A DNA stretch of 53,432 nt from Proteromonas lacertae. Lineage: Eukaryota; Sar; Bigyra; Opalinata; Proteromonadidae. A program made the translations under genes and the position numbers. The notes beneath the pieces are model-generated. The model was not told the DNA's origin. It did no database searches and saw only the letters and a list, made by a program, of their open reading frames with translations. The stretch lies in contig NGBS01000921.1 of NCBI GenBank assembly GCA_002245135.1, forward strand, positions 1 to 53,432, given 5' to 3'. This document shows positions 35,393-46,656 of this stretch, piece after piece; position 1 is the first letter of the stretch; every line of letters starts with the position of its first letter.

Positions 35393-37060
35393 TTAGGACT
35401 CTTCTGTAATTACCACACCACAATTATATGGTTTAATTGCTGGAATAATCTGTCCAGGTGTAACAGATACAGGTTGATGCAATGGTGATGGTTGTGCTAA
35501 TCTAGAACTATTGGGTAATGAAGGATTAACATGAATTGTATTACAATTATATAATTCCCTAGTTGATCCTAAATCATAACAGCTATCTGGGTTATTCGCA
35601 TATTCCCCTTCCTCATCCTTCTCTATCATTGAACAGCATTCAGAAGGTGGAGCATAATATTCACCATTCTTCTCCTGACCATCTTCATCCTGTATTAAGT
35701 TTACTATTTTACCAAATTCAGCAGGTACACACGATGGCCTAGCTAAAGGTGGTGCATTTTGAATTTGTATAAGAGGATGTTCAATTTGATCTTGTGCTGT
35801 GATTCTCCTACGAGGTTGTTGTTGTGATAGTCTTTTAGATGGGTAAAAGTTAGAAAATCTTGATTTTCGTTTACTTAAAGGCATATCTTTATTCTCATCT
35901 TTACTCTTACAGCTACTACGTTGATCTGTTAGTTGTGCTTGTTTTATTTCTACATTATATTCATAACCATCAAACAAATGCTGTGATTCTGGTGGAATTT
36001 CGCATTTCTTATTATTCCCATCTCCTTCAAAATATTCTGTTACATCAAAGTTACCATTGCAATTAGCGACATTAATATCAGGTTTAAATGTAGGATTATA
36101 CTTTCTATTAAACAAATCATCAAATGAGAAATTATTAAACCATGGATGATTTTTCAACTCATCAGCTCCACTAGCTCCTAATCGATATTTAGGATTGAAG
36201 ATTAATAATCCTTGAATAAACTGCTTAGCTTCTAAACTAACGTGATCTAATCCTTCTAATTTTATATAGTTTGGATCATTTTTCAATTTATCAGCTTTTT
36301 CATAGTGTTCAAAGTGTTTTTTCTTGATTGTTTCCTCTTTATAAGGTCTTTTCATTGTGAAAAATTCGTATAACACTACACCTAAACTAAACCATTCTGC
36401 TGCAAATGTATGTTTCCGTTTGTGGTTTCTATATATCTCTGGAGCTATATATCCTCTTGTACCACCTCCTTCACAACAGACTCCAGTTGGGATTCGACGT
36501 GATAAACCAAAATCACTTAATTTCACATAACCAGTTTCGTCCATTAGTATATTCGCTGGTTTTATATCTCTATGTATAATTGTTTGAGTATGCAAGAATT
36601 CCAGTGCTAATATGACTTGGCCAATGTAAAATTTAGCTCTTTCTTCCGGAAATCCATCTGGACATTTAGATAATTGGTACCTTAAATCACCACCTAATGC
36701 CACATCCATAATTAAATATAGAAAATATCTATCCTGAAACGCAAAGTGTAAATTACAGATGAAAGGATGTTTGATAAGTGCTAAGATATTTCTTTCAGCA
36801 AAAACATTAGCTCGTACTTTTTCACTGTTTTTACATTTTATAAGAGCTTCTTTATTTATTGTTTTCATAGCAAACCATTTTCCTTTATCTGGAGACGATA
36901 ACTTTATTACAGCATTAACCTAATGACAATAAAAATAGAGAGATACTTTCCCAAAGCCTCCTTTACCCAATACTCTCTGAATCTCGAAATGGTCTAAACC
37001 TATTCTATTTGGATTAAAGTTTGGAGGAGGTGGAGGCTGTGAAGCGAAGCAATTACCCAT
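35393..37060 (-). CDS. Myristoylation-signal AGC-like Ser/Thr kinase, 546 aa
   Basis: Two exons joined across a 27-nt intron (36920-36946). N-terminus MGNCFASQPPPPPNF is an acylation signal. All kinase motifs are intact: GKGGFGKV, WFAMKTI, IIHRDIKPANILM, SDFGLSR, GTRGYIAPE. An AGC-type tail (FKPDINVANCNGNFDV) follows the C-lobe. The last 230 residues are disordered, with basic Ser-rich and Pro-rich stretches and several possible phosphosites. After the stop at 35393 a different frame stays protein-like and acidic to about 35292 (NKTDSGDVVVTDIEND), so the true C-terminus may be longer if there is a frame error or extra splice. It is paralogous to the 31482-32444 kinase and lies on the other side of the PHD-MORN gene. 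Confidence 0.85.
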
Positions 37061-37145
37061 ATAGCTAATAATACAGTGTTTTTAACGGTATTGATGAAAT
37101 AACAAAAACAAACGATACTTGAGTTAGGCTTGAGAATTAATAAAA

Positions 37146-37632
37146 ATGAAATTCATTTTTCTCTTCGCTGTGTTGTGTATAACTTGCATTGTTGCAAGAG
37201 AAAATTTGCCACCAGATGCACAATTAAGAATTGGTGTTAAAGTATAGATAATATATTTTTTTAAATAATTTTGGATTAATTTCATATATATAGCATCGTC
37301 CTGAGAAATGCGAAAGAAAATCAAAGAACGGAGACAAATTATCCATGCACTACACTGTATATTTCTTGCCGTAATAAAAATAGGGAACTTTGTACACAGA
37401 TGGTAAGAAGTTTGATAGTAGTTTAGATCGTAATCAACCATTCGAATTTACTCTTGGAAGTGGACAAGTCATTAAAGGATGGGATCAAGGATTATTAGGA
37501 ATGTGTATTGGTGAAAAACGTCGTTTGACCATTCCAAGTGGTTTAGGATATGGAGATAGAGGAGCTGGAGCTGATATTCCTGGTGGTGCTACATTAGTAT
37601 TTGATGTTGAATTATTAGACATTAAGAGCTAA
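37146..37632 (+). CDS. FKBP2: ER-type FKBP peptidyl-prolyl isomerase
   Basis: 135 residues in three exons; introns 37242-37293 (52 nt) and 37357-37383 (27 nt). A classic signal peptide ([17 protein letters not shown]) precedes one FKBP domain: [76 protein letters not shown]. The ligand-pocket residues (Tyr, Phe, Asp, Val-Ile, Trp, Tyr) are all present, so it should be an active folding isomerase of the secretory pathway. No HDEL-type retention signal is seen; it ends ELLDIKS. Length and layout match FKBP2/FKBP13 of other eukaryotes. Confidence 0.93.
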
Positions 37633-37935
37633 TCAAATACTCTTTTTTTTTTTTTCATGCCGAATTTATTATTGTTTTGTTTGAATATAATTTTAAAAAA
37701 TAAACATTAACTGTATATACAATATTAATCTTATAATTATTATTATATAAACGTGTACATTATCTTAAATTATAGTTTTTCTTACACTATAATTATATTA
37801 CTAATTATTCACTTTTTTATTTCTTAATATTGATAGAATTTTGATGATTCAAATAAATATAATACTCTATTTTACGATTTATGTATAATATAGGTTATTG
37901 GTAGATATATATATATTTACATGCAACAACCTGAA
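37633..37935. other. Convergent 3' intergenic
   Basis: Lies between the ends of convergent genes. It contains a run of T from 37643 and AT-rich sequence likely to carry 3' end signals for both genes. No gene seen. Confidence 0.5.
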
Positions 37936-38259
37936 TTAAGGTGCCACTGTTGATGTTGATGTTATAGTTGAAGCTGTATTAGCACTTCCCAATGTGAAAT
38001 TACCTAATCCAAAAGTCTCCAATCTATCAGTTATATTACTAACACTATAATCATCATAATAGCCACTACTACCAGCTACTGTTATTCCTTCTAATCCAAC
38101 TATTCCATTGGAAAGTGGACTTCTATCAGGTGTAGCTGGCGATGAGATTTGTGATGAAGATGAACCAATGGATGGCATATAATACATCTGAGGAGAATAA
38201 TCATATCCATAATAGGATGAGGATGATGGTGATATTTGAGGTGGTAATGGTGAATAAGG

Positions 38260-38290
<31 letters not shown>

Positions 38291-39329
38291 CGAGATGTGT
38301 TATTATTATTATTATTATTATTAGAACTAACAATAGGTGAATTAGAACTACCATTCATATTATTAATTACAGCATTTGTACTATTACTTCTCTGTCTTGG
38401 TGGAGAGTTGAAATATGAATAATCATAAACATTGGCACCATGTGGAGAGGATAAAGATGGTGTTGAAGAGGTAGTATTGGTAGATGAAGCAGATGTTGCT
38501 GTTGTTAATTGATAAGTATGCATTTGAACTTGTTGTTGTTGTTGTCTTGATGGAAATGTGTATTGTTGTTGTTGTGGAGGTTGTTGTGGTATATTGTTAG
38601 GATATGTGATATTGGTAGGTGATTGCATTATTATATGATGATTTGATGAATTCATTTGTGGAATTACTGGTGATATGGAATAATAATTGTATATCATATG
38701 TTGTTGAGGTTGTTGTTGTTGTTGTACCTGTTCGTAATGATTATTACAACTGTTGCTAATATGTCTGTTATTATTATTATTATTACTACTATTATTCACT
38801 CTAAAAGTATGATAAGATCCTCCTCTAGTTGGTATTGAGGATGTATATGAATTGGTAGAATTTTGGCTGATTTCTATTAATTCACTAGGCTGACGTAAAT
38901 CCTATTGATAAAAATAGTAATACAAAGTGAATATACTGACTCACCATGAGCAAAACAACAATACTCACCAGAATCACAAGGTAAATTATTTAAAAAGTAC
39001 CGACACATTTGGGTTTTATAAATAGATGGATGAAACACTAACTCATTGTAACCATGCGCATAACGACAATTATCTTGAAACTTACATTTTAAAGAACCAG
39101 GTTTAAAGAACTTGCACAACGCTGGTCTGTACACTTCAACATTGCCATTAGTTATAGGACATCGTCGTTTATCACTATCAGAGTGATAAAAGAAACAATC
39201 ATGCTAGTAGATAAACTTAAATTAATTAAATACTTGAGAACAATCTGTTTTCTTTTGACTTCTTTCTTTAACTGGGCAATTTTGACCATTCTTTGTGAAC
39301 TGACACATCTCAGTCCTCAATCTTACCAT
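37936..39329 (-). CDS. CCCH zinc-finger protein (Unkempt / plant TZF type)
   Basis: 442 residues; introns 39204-39233 (30 nt) and 38902-38936 (35 nt). The first 130 residues hold three linked CCCH fingers: C-x-FTKNGQNC-...-CFFYH, then YRPALCKFFKPGSLKC with CRYAHG, then YKTQMCRYFLNNLPC with CCFAHG, ending LRQPSEL. The order, the SDKRRCP stretch and the FHPSIYKT link match the Unkempt and plant RR-TZF families, which bind mRNA and control translation or decay. The remaining 300 residues are Gln-, Asn-, Pro- and Ser-rich with homopolymer runs, suited to condensate formation. The start at 39329 is the first ATG in the finger frame. Confidence 0.85.
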
Positions 39330-39838
39330 GACATTTAGATGTTCCTCCCTTTCAACACTTTCAAGAGGGTATTTAAAGACAAACATCTAATAAATCATAT
39401 AAAATCTTTAATCAAATTTGATTTGTCTTTATTCACTAAAAAGATATTTTTTGAACCAGGCAATAGAAACTATTTTCAAGTAAAACACATAATAGTAGCT
39501 ATAAAACCAATAAGTAAAGCAAGGTGAAAACAAACATAACTCATATTAGACGTTTTATTTTGTGATTTTTCAAGAAAATTATTTCACTATATTTTTCATT
39601 GTGAATATGTATAACTATCAAAAACAGAAGATGATCACTTATAGTTGTGATTCAATAAAGAATTTAGTAAAACAATATGTTATTACACTCTCACATAGCA
39701 TGTAATTTTGTATTTATAGATGAAATGATATTTATTAGACACAATTCTCTTTGTAATTTATGTGAATTTGGATAAATTTTAGTTCAAATATAAAATTGGC
39801 TTGAGGAATTTTTGGCGCGAAATTTTTCATTTTTGAAT
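39330..39838. other. Divergent intergenic with E2F-like site
   Basis: Holds the promoters of the CCCH gene (left) and the NASP-type gene (right). A small open frame at 39339-39527 is not supported by composition. The one clear element is at 39811-39822 and is listed separately. Confidence 0.6.
39811..39822. promoter_or_regulatory. E2F/DP-like binding site before the NASP gene
   Basis: TTTGGCGCGAAA is a full match to the E2F consensus TTTSGCGCSAAA. It lies 16 bp upstream of the ATG at 39839, and such GC bases are rare in this AT-rich spacer. Histone chaperone genes are usually S-phase induced by E2F, so site and gene agree. Binding itself is inference. Confidence 0.65.
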
Positions 39839-40919
39839 ATGTCAATTCAGAATAGTATATTTGTCTGTATAATATATAGTAAATCCTGATGGAGATGAAA
39901 TAGAAGATTGTGCAGGTATAAAATTAAATAATATTATGTTTCTTTTATTAGATGTTGAAGAAGATTGTAGATATATTGAAGCATGTGAATTGTTTAATTC
40001 TCAAGAATATACTAAAGCATCCGATATTTTTTCCGATGTTTTAGCTGATGCAAATGAATTATTTGGAGACACTGATATTCGATGTGTTCCAATATATAAA
40101 ATGTATGGTACATCATTGTTGAGAGGTGTGACACAATCATTACAGGAACAAGTGAAAGATGAAGAAGAAGCTCAAGCTTTGAAACTAACAGAAGAGAATC
40201 AAGATGATTTAGAGATATCATGGGACTGTTTAGATGCAGCTCGTGTAATATTAGAAAAAGCAGGAAAAAATGACAAAAATTTGAATGATTTACTGTCAAT
40301 CTACAAACTACTCTCTGAACATAGCGAAGTGAATAGAAACTATGATGTAGCTATTGAAGATATTAGTAAAGCGATTGATTTATATCAAAAAACAGGAATA
40401 ACTAACAGCGAATATGAAAAATGTGTAAGACAAAGAGCGAATTGTAATAAAGAAATATACACATTGAAAAAACAAAAAGAATACTATGATAAAGCAATGG
40501 AAGATTATAGTCATATCAAAAAGGTGAATAGTGAATTAATGAGTAGATTAGCTGGCGAATTGAATGTGCCAAAAGATGATAAAGGTAATTACAATTGGGA
40601 TGAGTTTGTTGAATCACATACTGGTAAAGATTTTAGTGAAAAAGAGGATGAATTATTAGCTTATATATTGTTTGATAAAGCTGTTGCCGATGAAGTGAAT
40701 GAATTGAATAAAGAGTATGAGGAAAATAGCAATAAGAAAAGTGATTTAAATCCATTTGGAAAACCTACTCAGATGTTTAATGATTCATTTGATAAACCAC
40801 AATTACCTGAAACTATTAAAGCTATTTCTGTGAAGAGAGTTAAATCTACTGAAGTTACAAAGAAAGAGGAGGATAAAGAGGATGAAAATCCCAATAAAAG
40901 GACTAAAAAAGAAGATTAA
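39839..40919 (+). CDS. NASP/Hif1-type histone chaperone
   Basis: 339 residues in three exons with introns 39855-39879 (25 nt, among the shortest here) and 39916-39951 (36 nt). SHNi-TPR architecture: a first TPR (ACELFNSQEYTKASDIFSDV), an acidic interruption (KDEEEAQALKLTEENQDD) inside the TPR array, the conserved DLEISWDCLDAARVILEK segment, a further TPR (NYDVAIEDISKAIDLYQK) and a C-terminal coiled region. It ends in a Lys-rich nuclear signal (NPNKRTKKED). NASP proteins carry H3-H4 to chromatin assembly. The acidic insert is shorter than in animals. No clear alternative family. Confidence 0.82.
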
Positions 40920-41017
40920 CATTATTTATTTATTTTTTCAATATATATAAAATTATTTTATTAAAAAAATAAAACACATATATTTACATATACAGAAAAA
41001 AATATTATATATTAATT

Positions 41018-41965
41018 CTATGATGGAGGAGGTGGTTCTGTAGTTGAATTATCTTCATAAGCTACCAATGGTGTTACAGTCTTTGTATATGGTGTTTGTT
41101 TATTATTTATTGGCACAGACCAAGCTACATTCAAATCTCTTCCATTAATCGACAAATTCTTATACAATGCTGTTACTGCCCTTTCTGCATCTTCTCTTTT
41201 ACTATATTCTACATAAGCACACATATCTCTTGGATTAATTTTCAATGATATTATTTCACCATGCGAATAAAATCTATTTTCTAAATCTTTCTTTGTTATT
41301 GTTGAATCTAAATTACCTATGTATAATGTCCTTATATTTGGGTTTTCTGGTGGTACAAGCTTGTCAGAAGGCTTGCTATTTTTCAATATTTTTTCTGCTA
41401 CTGGATCATTTTGACCATTAAATCGATCTGTTATGTTTTGTTTAGCTAAAGGATCATCTTCACTTTGTGGTAGTTCGTGTCTGTATGGACAAGCATTTCC
41501 TCTTGTACACATACCTCTAGCATAAAATGAACACAAATGTGGTAAATTTCTTTTATAATATGGCTTTGTTCTTGCCATTCTTAATAAATCATTATTTACT
41601 AATGGTTTACTTTGTGGTGCATCTTTGTATCCTTTTTGTAATTGAGTAGAACCACTTAAAAAAGCATCACGAACTTGTACTGGCAATCCGTATGTCAAAT
41701 CAAGTAGACATGTCTGACAAACGTTTTTGGATTTAGCACACTCTTGACATATTTCTGTTTGCTTATATCTGGATTGATGACCTGGTTTCCATCTAAAAAG
41801 TGTAAATGGTCTATCACATATTTTGCATGAAGCTCCATATTCCATTTTTGACATTCTAACATAAGGATTATCACCTAAACAAGTTTCACATAATATAGGA
41901 AAGTCAGCGTTTTCCCAACTTTCTACATTAAAGTTTGATTTTGGTGCACGACTGTCATACGGCAT
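41018..41965 (-). CDS. RBM22: Splicing factor RBM22/Cwc2-Slt11 type
   Basis: 315 residues, intronless. The N-terminus has the family zinc fingers (CETCLGDNPYVRMSK, CKICDRPFTLFRW, CQEC, CQTC), followed by a CCCH finger (CSFYARGMCTRGNACPYRH) and an RRM (TLYIGNLDSTITKKDLENRF with RNP1-like CAYVEYSK). This layout is specific to RBM22/Cwc2 proteins, which contact U6 snRNA and the intron near the spliceosome active center. The Pro-rich human C-terminal tail is mostly absent. A spliceosome core factor fits a genome full of tiny introns, but nothing in the protein looks adapted to them. Confidence 0.93.
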   Translation of the reverse strand: MPYDSRAPKSNFNVESWENADFPILCETCLGDNPYVRMSKMEYGASCKICDRPFTLFRWKPGHQSRYKQTEICQECAKSKNVCQTCLLDLTYGLPVQVRDAFLSGSTQLQKGYKDAPQSKPLVNNDLLRMARTKPYYKRNLPHLCSFYARGMCTRGNACPYRHELPQSEDDPLAKQNITDRFNGQNDPVAEKILKNSKPSDKLVPPENPNIRTLYIGNLDSTITKKDLENRFYSHGEIISLKINPRDMCAYVEYSKREDAERAVTALYKNLSINGRDLNVAWSVPINNKQTPYTKTVTPLVAYEDNSTTEPPPPS

Positions 41966-42052
41966 ATATAACTAGATAAATTAAAAATTAAAAAATGAAA
42001 AAATCAAGCTTGTTTGTTTATTGAGTGAAACGGATATATTCTATAAATTATA

Positions 42053-42992
42053 ATGGCTTCAAAACTGCCAAAGATCGTATTGCTTTTTCTATATTAATAT
42101 TTAGCTGGATGGACTAGCAATAGCTTCAGTTATTGGAGGATTTGTAGGATGGGGGTTGCAAGAATCACTATATGATGGTATAACTCAATGATTTATATGA
42201 ATGGTTAGTTGATCCAGGTACTAAAGCTGTTATTTGGGATAGATATAAAGGTGTATTACCAAAAGCGGTAGGAGAAGGCACACATTTTAGAATTCCTCTA
42301 ATGCAAGTATAAATTAATATAAAAATGAATAAAATAAATACAATTGAATAGTATCCAGTTATAATGGATGTTCGAACGCATGCAAATACATTTGATATAT
42401 ATAGTGGAACAAAAGATCTTCAACATGTTGCATTCACATTACGTTTATTAACACATTTAGATGCAGAAAAAGCACCAGAAGTATATAGAAGATATGGCGA
42501 AGATTATGAAACAAGAATCCTTCGATCAGCAGTGAATGAAGTAGTAAATGCTACAGTAGCAACACACAATGCTGAGAGTCTAATAGAAGATAGAAATTCA
42601 GTATATAACCAAATAGTATCAGGTATTCGTTCCAAATTAAATCTCTTCGATCTTATAACGGATGATATATCAGTAGTTAGTATGCAATATAGTGATGATT
42701 TTACAAAATCCTGTGAATATAAGATGATCACACAACAAGCAGCTCAAAGACAGGAGTATTATGTATTACAAAGTCAAAGGGAAAGAGATGCTCAAATTAC
42801 ACTAGCCGAAGGTGAAAGTAGAGCAGCATCCATGATTACTAAATCAATAGCGAAGAATGGTAATGGTTATTTGAAGATTAAACAAATGGATGTATTATAT
42901 TTTTATTGTTCTTATTTGAATAGTATGCAGTTGGTGCAGTTAGAGATTTGTTGTGTAATCCGACTATTGTATTTGTTCCTGTGGAAGAATAA
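42053..42992 (+). CDS. Prohibitin
   Basis: 267 residues in five exons; introns 42077-42104, 42178-42208, 42307-42351 and 42892-42923 (28-45 nt) give an exact frame. An N-terminal hydrophobic anchor (LAIASVIGGFVGWGLQ) precedes the SPFH/PHB domain (AVIWDRYKGVLPKAVGEGTH, FRIPLMQYPVIMDVR, STGTKDLQHV-like). The C-terminal coiled coil follows (QQAAQRQEYYVLQSQRERDA). Prohibitins form ring complexes in the mitochondrial inner membrane. The sequence is divergent enough that PHB1 versus PHB2 is not decided. The exon boundaries at the C-terminus recover the family ending LLCNPTIVFVPVEE. Confidence 0.9.
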
Positions 42993-43105
42993 GTTTATTG
43001 TTATTTTATATTCTGTTATTTTTTTCTCACTCTCTCTTATTAATTATGTAATTTTATGGATTAATAGAAAAAAAACATTAAAATAATTATTCTGAGTGAA
43101 ATATT

Positions 43106-43501
43106 TTAAGCGTATCTAAGGCAACATAGTAAGCAGATTAATAAAAGAACTGGAATCATACAAATTGCTAGAATTGGTTTTCTAAATGCAAATAGAATAA
43201 TGAAATATACACAATGTGAGGTAAATGAATTACATTAAAATAAGTAAGAGCTTCGAATAACACCAAAGCCCAAAGGATCAAAACACAGAAAGTAGATAAA
43301 AGATCAATCACTAAAATAAATAAAATGCAATTATACTAGTCTGATGTGATCTTGTTCCTCGGTGGATCCTACGTAGTTTAAAAAATAGATATACTTTCGT
43401 TTCTTTTTATGCTCTTCAATGGGTCTACCTAACAATGAAGCTGATTCAACATCATCAGTTATCATTTTGTCTGCATTACCTCTTTGTGACATCTTACTCA
43501 T
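43106..43501 (-). CDS. Small two-span membrane protein, unassigned
   Basis: Starts MSKMSQRGNADKMITDD at 43501. Two 26-nt introns (about 43366-43391 and 43312-43337) join a hydrophilic, Lys/Arg-rich start to a hydrophobic span (LLSTFCVLILWALVLFEALT). A second strongly hydrophobic span (LAICMIPVLLLICLLCCLRY) lies in a shifted frame and ends at the stop at 43106. The spliced length lacks one base for a single frame, so a frame break or unrecognised splice lies between the spans near 43200. The layout suggests a small ER/Golgi or vesicle protein; I do not recognise the family. Confidence 0.5.
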
Positions 43502-43613
43502 ATTTAAATAAATTTGTCAGTTTCACTCCTATAACGCATCTATTTTAAAAATTTGCCCAAAAACAACAAACTTCATATATAAAAGGTGTTTGATAGATAC
43601 TTTTTTTTAATAA

Positions 43614-44616
43614 TTATAAGAAATAATCAGGTGTACGTTTCTTTTGGTTGAAATTCTCATCTCTTGGTGCTGGATCAAATTGAATAAAGAAATATTGTAA
43701 AGTTTCATTAACCTCCATAATAGCAGCTTGATTACCACAACGATAACAGTAATTAGGTGCAGAAAATACAGTAACTACATTACCATCGTGAGACATTAAA
43801 TAACCTTCCATAACTAACTGATGTGCTCTAGCAATCAAATTTAATTTATTTGTTCTACAAAAATTCTGTGATATATCTTTACCGAATGTATAACCAGCTC
43901 CACGAGGAGATACACCGAACCCAGTACGATCGTCTGGATCACTCCATACTAAATCGCACATTGGACCTTCATGAGGTACTTCTTGGAAACGGTCGATTTT
44001 TCTTGCATCATCTAGTGTATCTATTGATGGTGATAAACCTCCATGTAAACAGAAGATTTTATCATCAATTAATGCAGTCATTGGTAAATAGTCGAATAAA
44101 TCGGTAAATGCTTTCCATACATTAGCGTTACCATATTTACGAAGACATTCATCGTAAAAACCATATCTATTTTGCATTATATCATGTGAATTAATTATAC
44201 ATTTGAGTAATCTGTCTACTTTCATGGTTTCCTCTTAATATTGTGATTCTATCTCGATATCTGACTTTCAATGCAATTAAAAGTGAAACTGATTCAAGAC
44301 TATAATAACCACGATCAACATAATCACCTAAAAATAGATAGTTTGTCATAGGAAGCTTTCCACCTATATGAAACAATTCTATAAGATCATAAAATTGTCC
44401 GTGTATATCACCACACACTGTAACAGGTCTTTGAACTGGTTGAACATTACTTTCACTCTGTAATATTTCTCTTGCCTATATTTGTTAATGAAAAAATAAT
44501 ACTGTGTTGCATAACTCAATAGCATCTTTTTCTGAAAGAATTTCACGCTTCATCAATCTTTCAATCTGAGCGTCAAGTGGCCCAAATTGATCTTTTAAAT
44601 CACTTCCAACAGACAT
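43614..44616 (-). CDS. PPP2C: PP2A catalytic subunit
   Basis: 313 residues; introns 44476-44502 (27 nt) and 44167-44200 (34 nt). The phosphatase metal and active-site motifs are complete: [66 protein letters not shown] and [11 protein letters not shown]. The C-terminus is TPDYFL, the invariant PP2A tail whose Tyr and methylated Leu control holoenzyme assembly; PP4 and PP6 differ here. The start [15 protein letters not shown] is the only ATG in frame. This gene is a strong control for the splice rules used in this window. Confidence 0.96.
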
Positions 44617-45152
44617 ATTATTCTATAAATATACGCAAATAAAACAAGATAAGATACTCTTTCAATAGCAAAAAGAAAAACGCAGTTATTCAAATGACAA
44701 ACTGTAGGCTTGACAGTGTTAGATTTCTTTTTTGATTTTTGTTGTTATGAGAAAGCAAAAGAGAACAATTTTGATGTATTATTTTTAGTGATATGGTTGT
44801 ATATATGTTAATGCGATTAATATTATTGAACATAAAATAAAAAATATTAGTCAATCATGTTACACAGAATAAACTCTTTTATTTCTCATATTGTTAAGAA
44901 TAACATGATAATAAAGTAACATACAGTAAGAAAAAGCATTACTCTACAATCATCTTTTCTAACTCTGCAGTTTATTGTTTATTACATGTCTTAGATTATT
45001 TATAATAGCATGAACGTTAAGATCTGGTGAATACTATGATCATATTCAAATGAATATGTCAAAATCCATTCAAAAAATCAAAAAATTAGAAAATGAAAAT
45101 TTTCATAAACGGATATAATTATTAATACTGTTTTTATTTTTTTCAGTCCTAC
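44617..45152. other. Divergent intergenic
   Basis: Between the PP2A gene start and a plus-strand gene start. No supported gene. A pyrimidine tract ending TTTTTTTCAG at 45146 just before the next ATG could be the acceptor of a 5'-untranslated intron. Confidence 0.45.
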
Positions 45153-46557
45153 ATGGATCCTAACGAAGAATCAGAATTTGATTTTTCTCAGACATCGCCA
45201 CCAGTTGTTAAATCAAGTGAGCTTTTAACTCCAAGTATACTTTGAATTGTGTTATAACTATTCAGAAAGCTCAGATCGTAGTGAACTTATGTATAAAAGG
45301 TACAAAAAGCAGAAAGTATTGTTATCTTAATTTTATTCTATAGATAAAGCAAAAACGTCTAGCTGCAGCCATACAAAAAGAAGAATGCCCATTTAGCCCT
45401 GTCATATATACAAAAGACTCAAAAGTAGCACCGACAAGAGGAAAGAATGTTTTCAATTCTTTATATCACAGAGCTCAAGTCGATTCAGAAAAGAAGAAGA
45501 AACTTGCATCGACTATAGGACCAGAATGTACATTTCAACCTGTGCTAGTTGCAAAACCGAAAGTATTTATTCTTTTATTCTTAATTTATCTTTAGCAATC
45601 AACTCATAGACCTCATTCTCGAATATACAAAGAATTATACAAAAAAGGATTAAAACAAAAGAAAAAAATAGACGAACTATCCAAACAAAGTGTTGATGAA
45701 GAATGTACTTTTAAACCAGAAATCAATAGAGATGTAGAAACACATGGAGAAAGAGTATCACTGTTGCAAAGAGTACCAATATCATTCAATGAAATAAGAG
45801 AAAAGAAAGCAAGAGCTAAGAAAATGCAGGATGAAATTATCTATGAAGAATGTACATTTAAACCACAAACTAATGTTAAAAGTAAACCAATTAAATCAAA
45901 GCAATCTTCTTATAATCATTTATATGATGATTATAGAATTGTATATTTTAATTTTTTTTAAATTATATTTAGAGAAAAGCAAAGTTAGAAAGATTAAAAG
46001 AACTACAGGAAGAAAAAGAACTTTCAGAACTTCAAAACAAACCAAAAATCAATAGCATTCCACAAGAAGTATCAGAAATCCGTAGTAATGAAGATTTAAT
46101 TGAAAGATTATCACGTCCAAAGGAAACAATGGTTGGATATACAACAGAATCATTTACATTTACACCAAAGATCAATAAGTATAAAAATAAAGTTGGTCAT
46201 AGTAAAGAAGAGTTGTATGAAATGGGAGTAAGGAAAGGACAATTTAAAAGGGATATTAGTGGTGGAAATGGTAATAATAACAATTATAATAGTGAAGATA
46301 TATCTGAATGTACATTCAGCCCAAAGATTGATGAACATAGTAGGAAGATAATAGAAACTGAATCAATTACATCAACTAATTCGAATATCAGAAAAACACC
46401 AATTAAAATACCGAGTGATAGGAAAATGATTAAATCTCAATCGTTTAAAAAACCAATAAACTCTGTTGAGAAGAATGGTGTTAAAAATTCAAAACATCAA
46501 TCTATTCAACTTCCAGCTGCTCCTGTGGATGAGTCTGATAGTCCTTCTTTGCCATAG
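45153..46557 (+). CDS. CTFKP-repeat cytoskeleton-type protein, 426 aa
   Basis: Five exons; introns 45235-45265, 45316-45343, 45563-45595 and 45941-45972 (28-33 nt) splice exactly. The protein carries a motif repeated about six times: EECPFSPVI, PECTFQPVL, EECTFKPEI, EECTFKPQT, ESFTFTPKI, SECTFSPKI, separated by 60-80 basic, helical residues. Proteins with repeated (C)TFxPxI(N) motifs are widespread in ciliates, trypanosomes and other flagellates and are often linked to the cytoskeleton or basal body; no precise function is known to me. The tail is Ser/Lys-rich and disordered. Presence beside PP2A and DNAAF1 is not informative by itself. Confidence 0.65.
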
Positions 46558-46656
46558 CTATTGTATTTGTTTTATATTAAACTGTAATTAATATTTTGGA
46601 TAAAAAAATGTTTATCGTTTCTATTATTCAAAATACTTTTGAAATCTTTAAAATAA

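Noticed and set aside
38260-38320. Repeat expansion disease-like CAA/AAT tracts as mobile repeats
   Set aside because: They encode Gln and Asn runs in the CCCH protein tail and are typical of AT-rich protist genes.
39339-39527. 62-codon open frame upstream of the NASP gene
   Set aside because: Overlaps the promoter region, has low-complexity composition and no family resemblance; likely chance.
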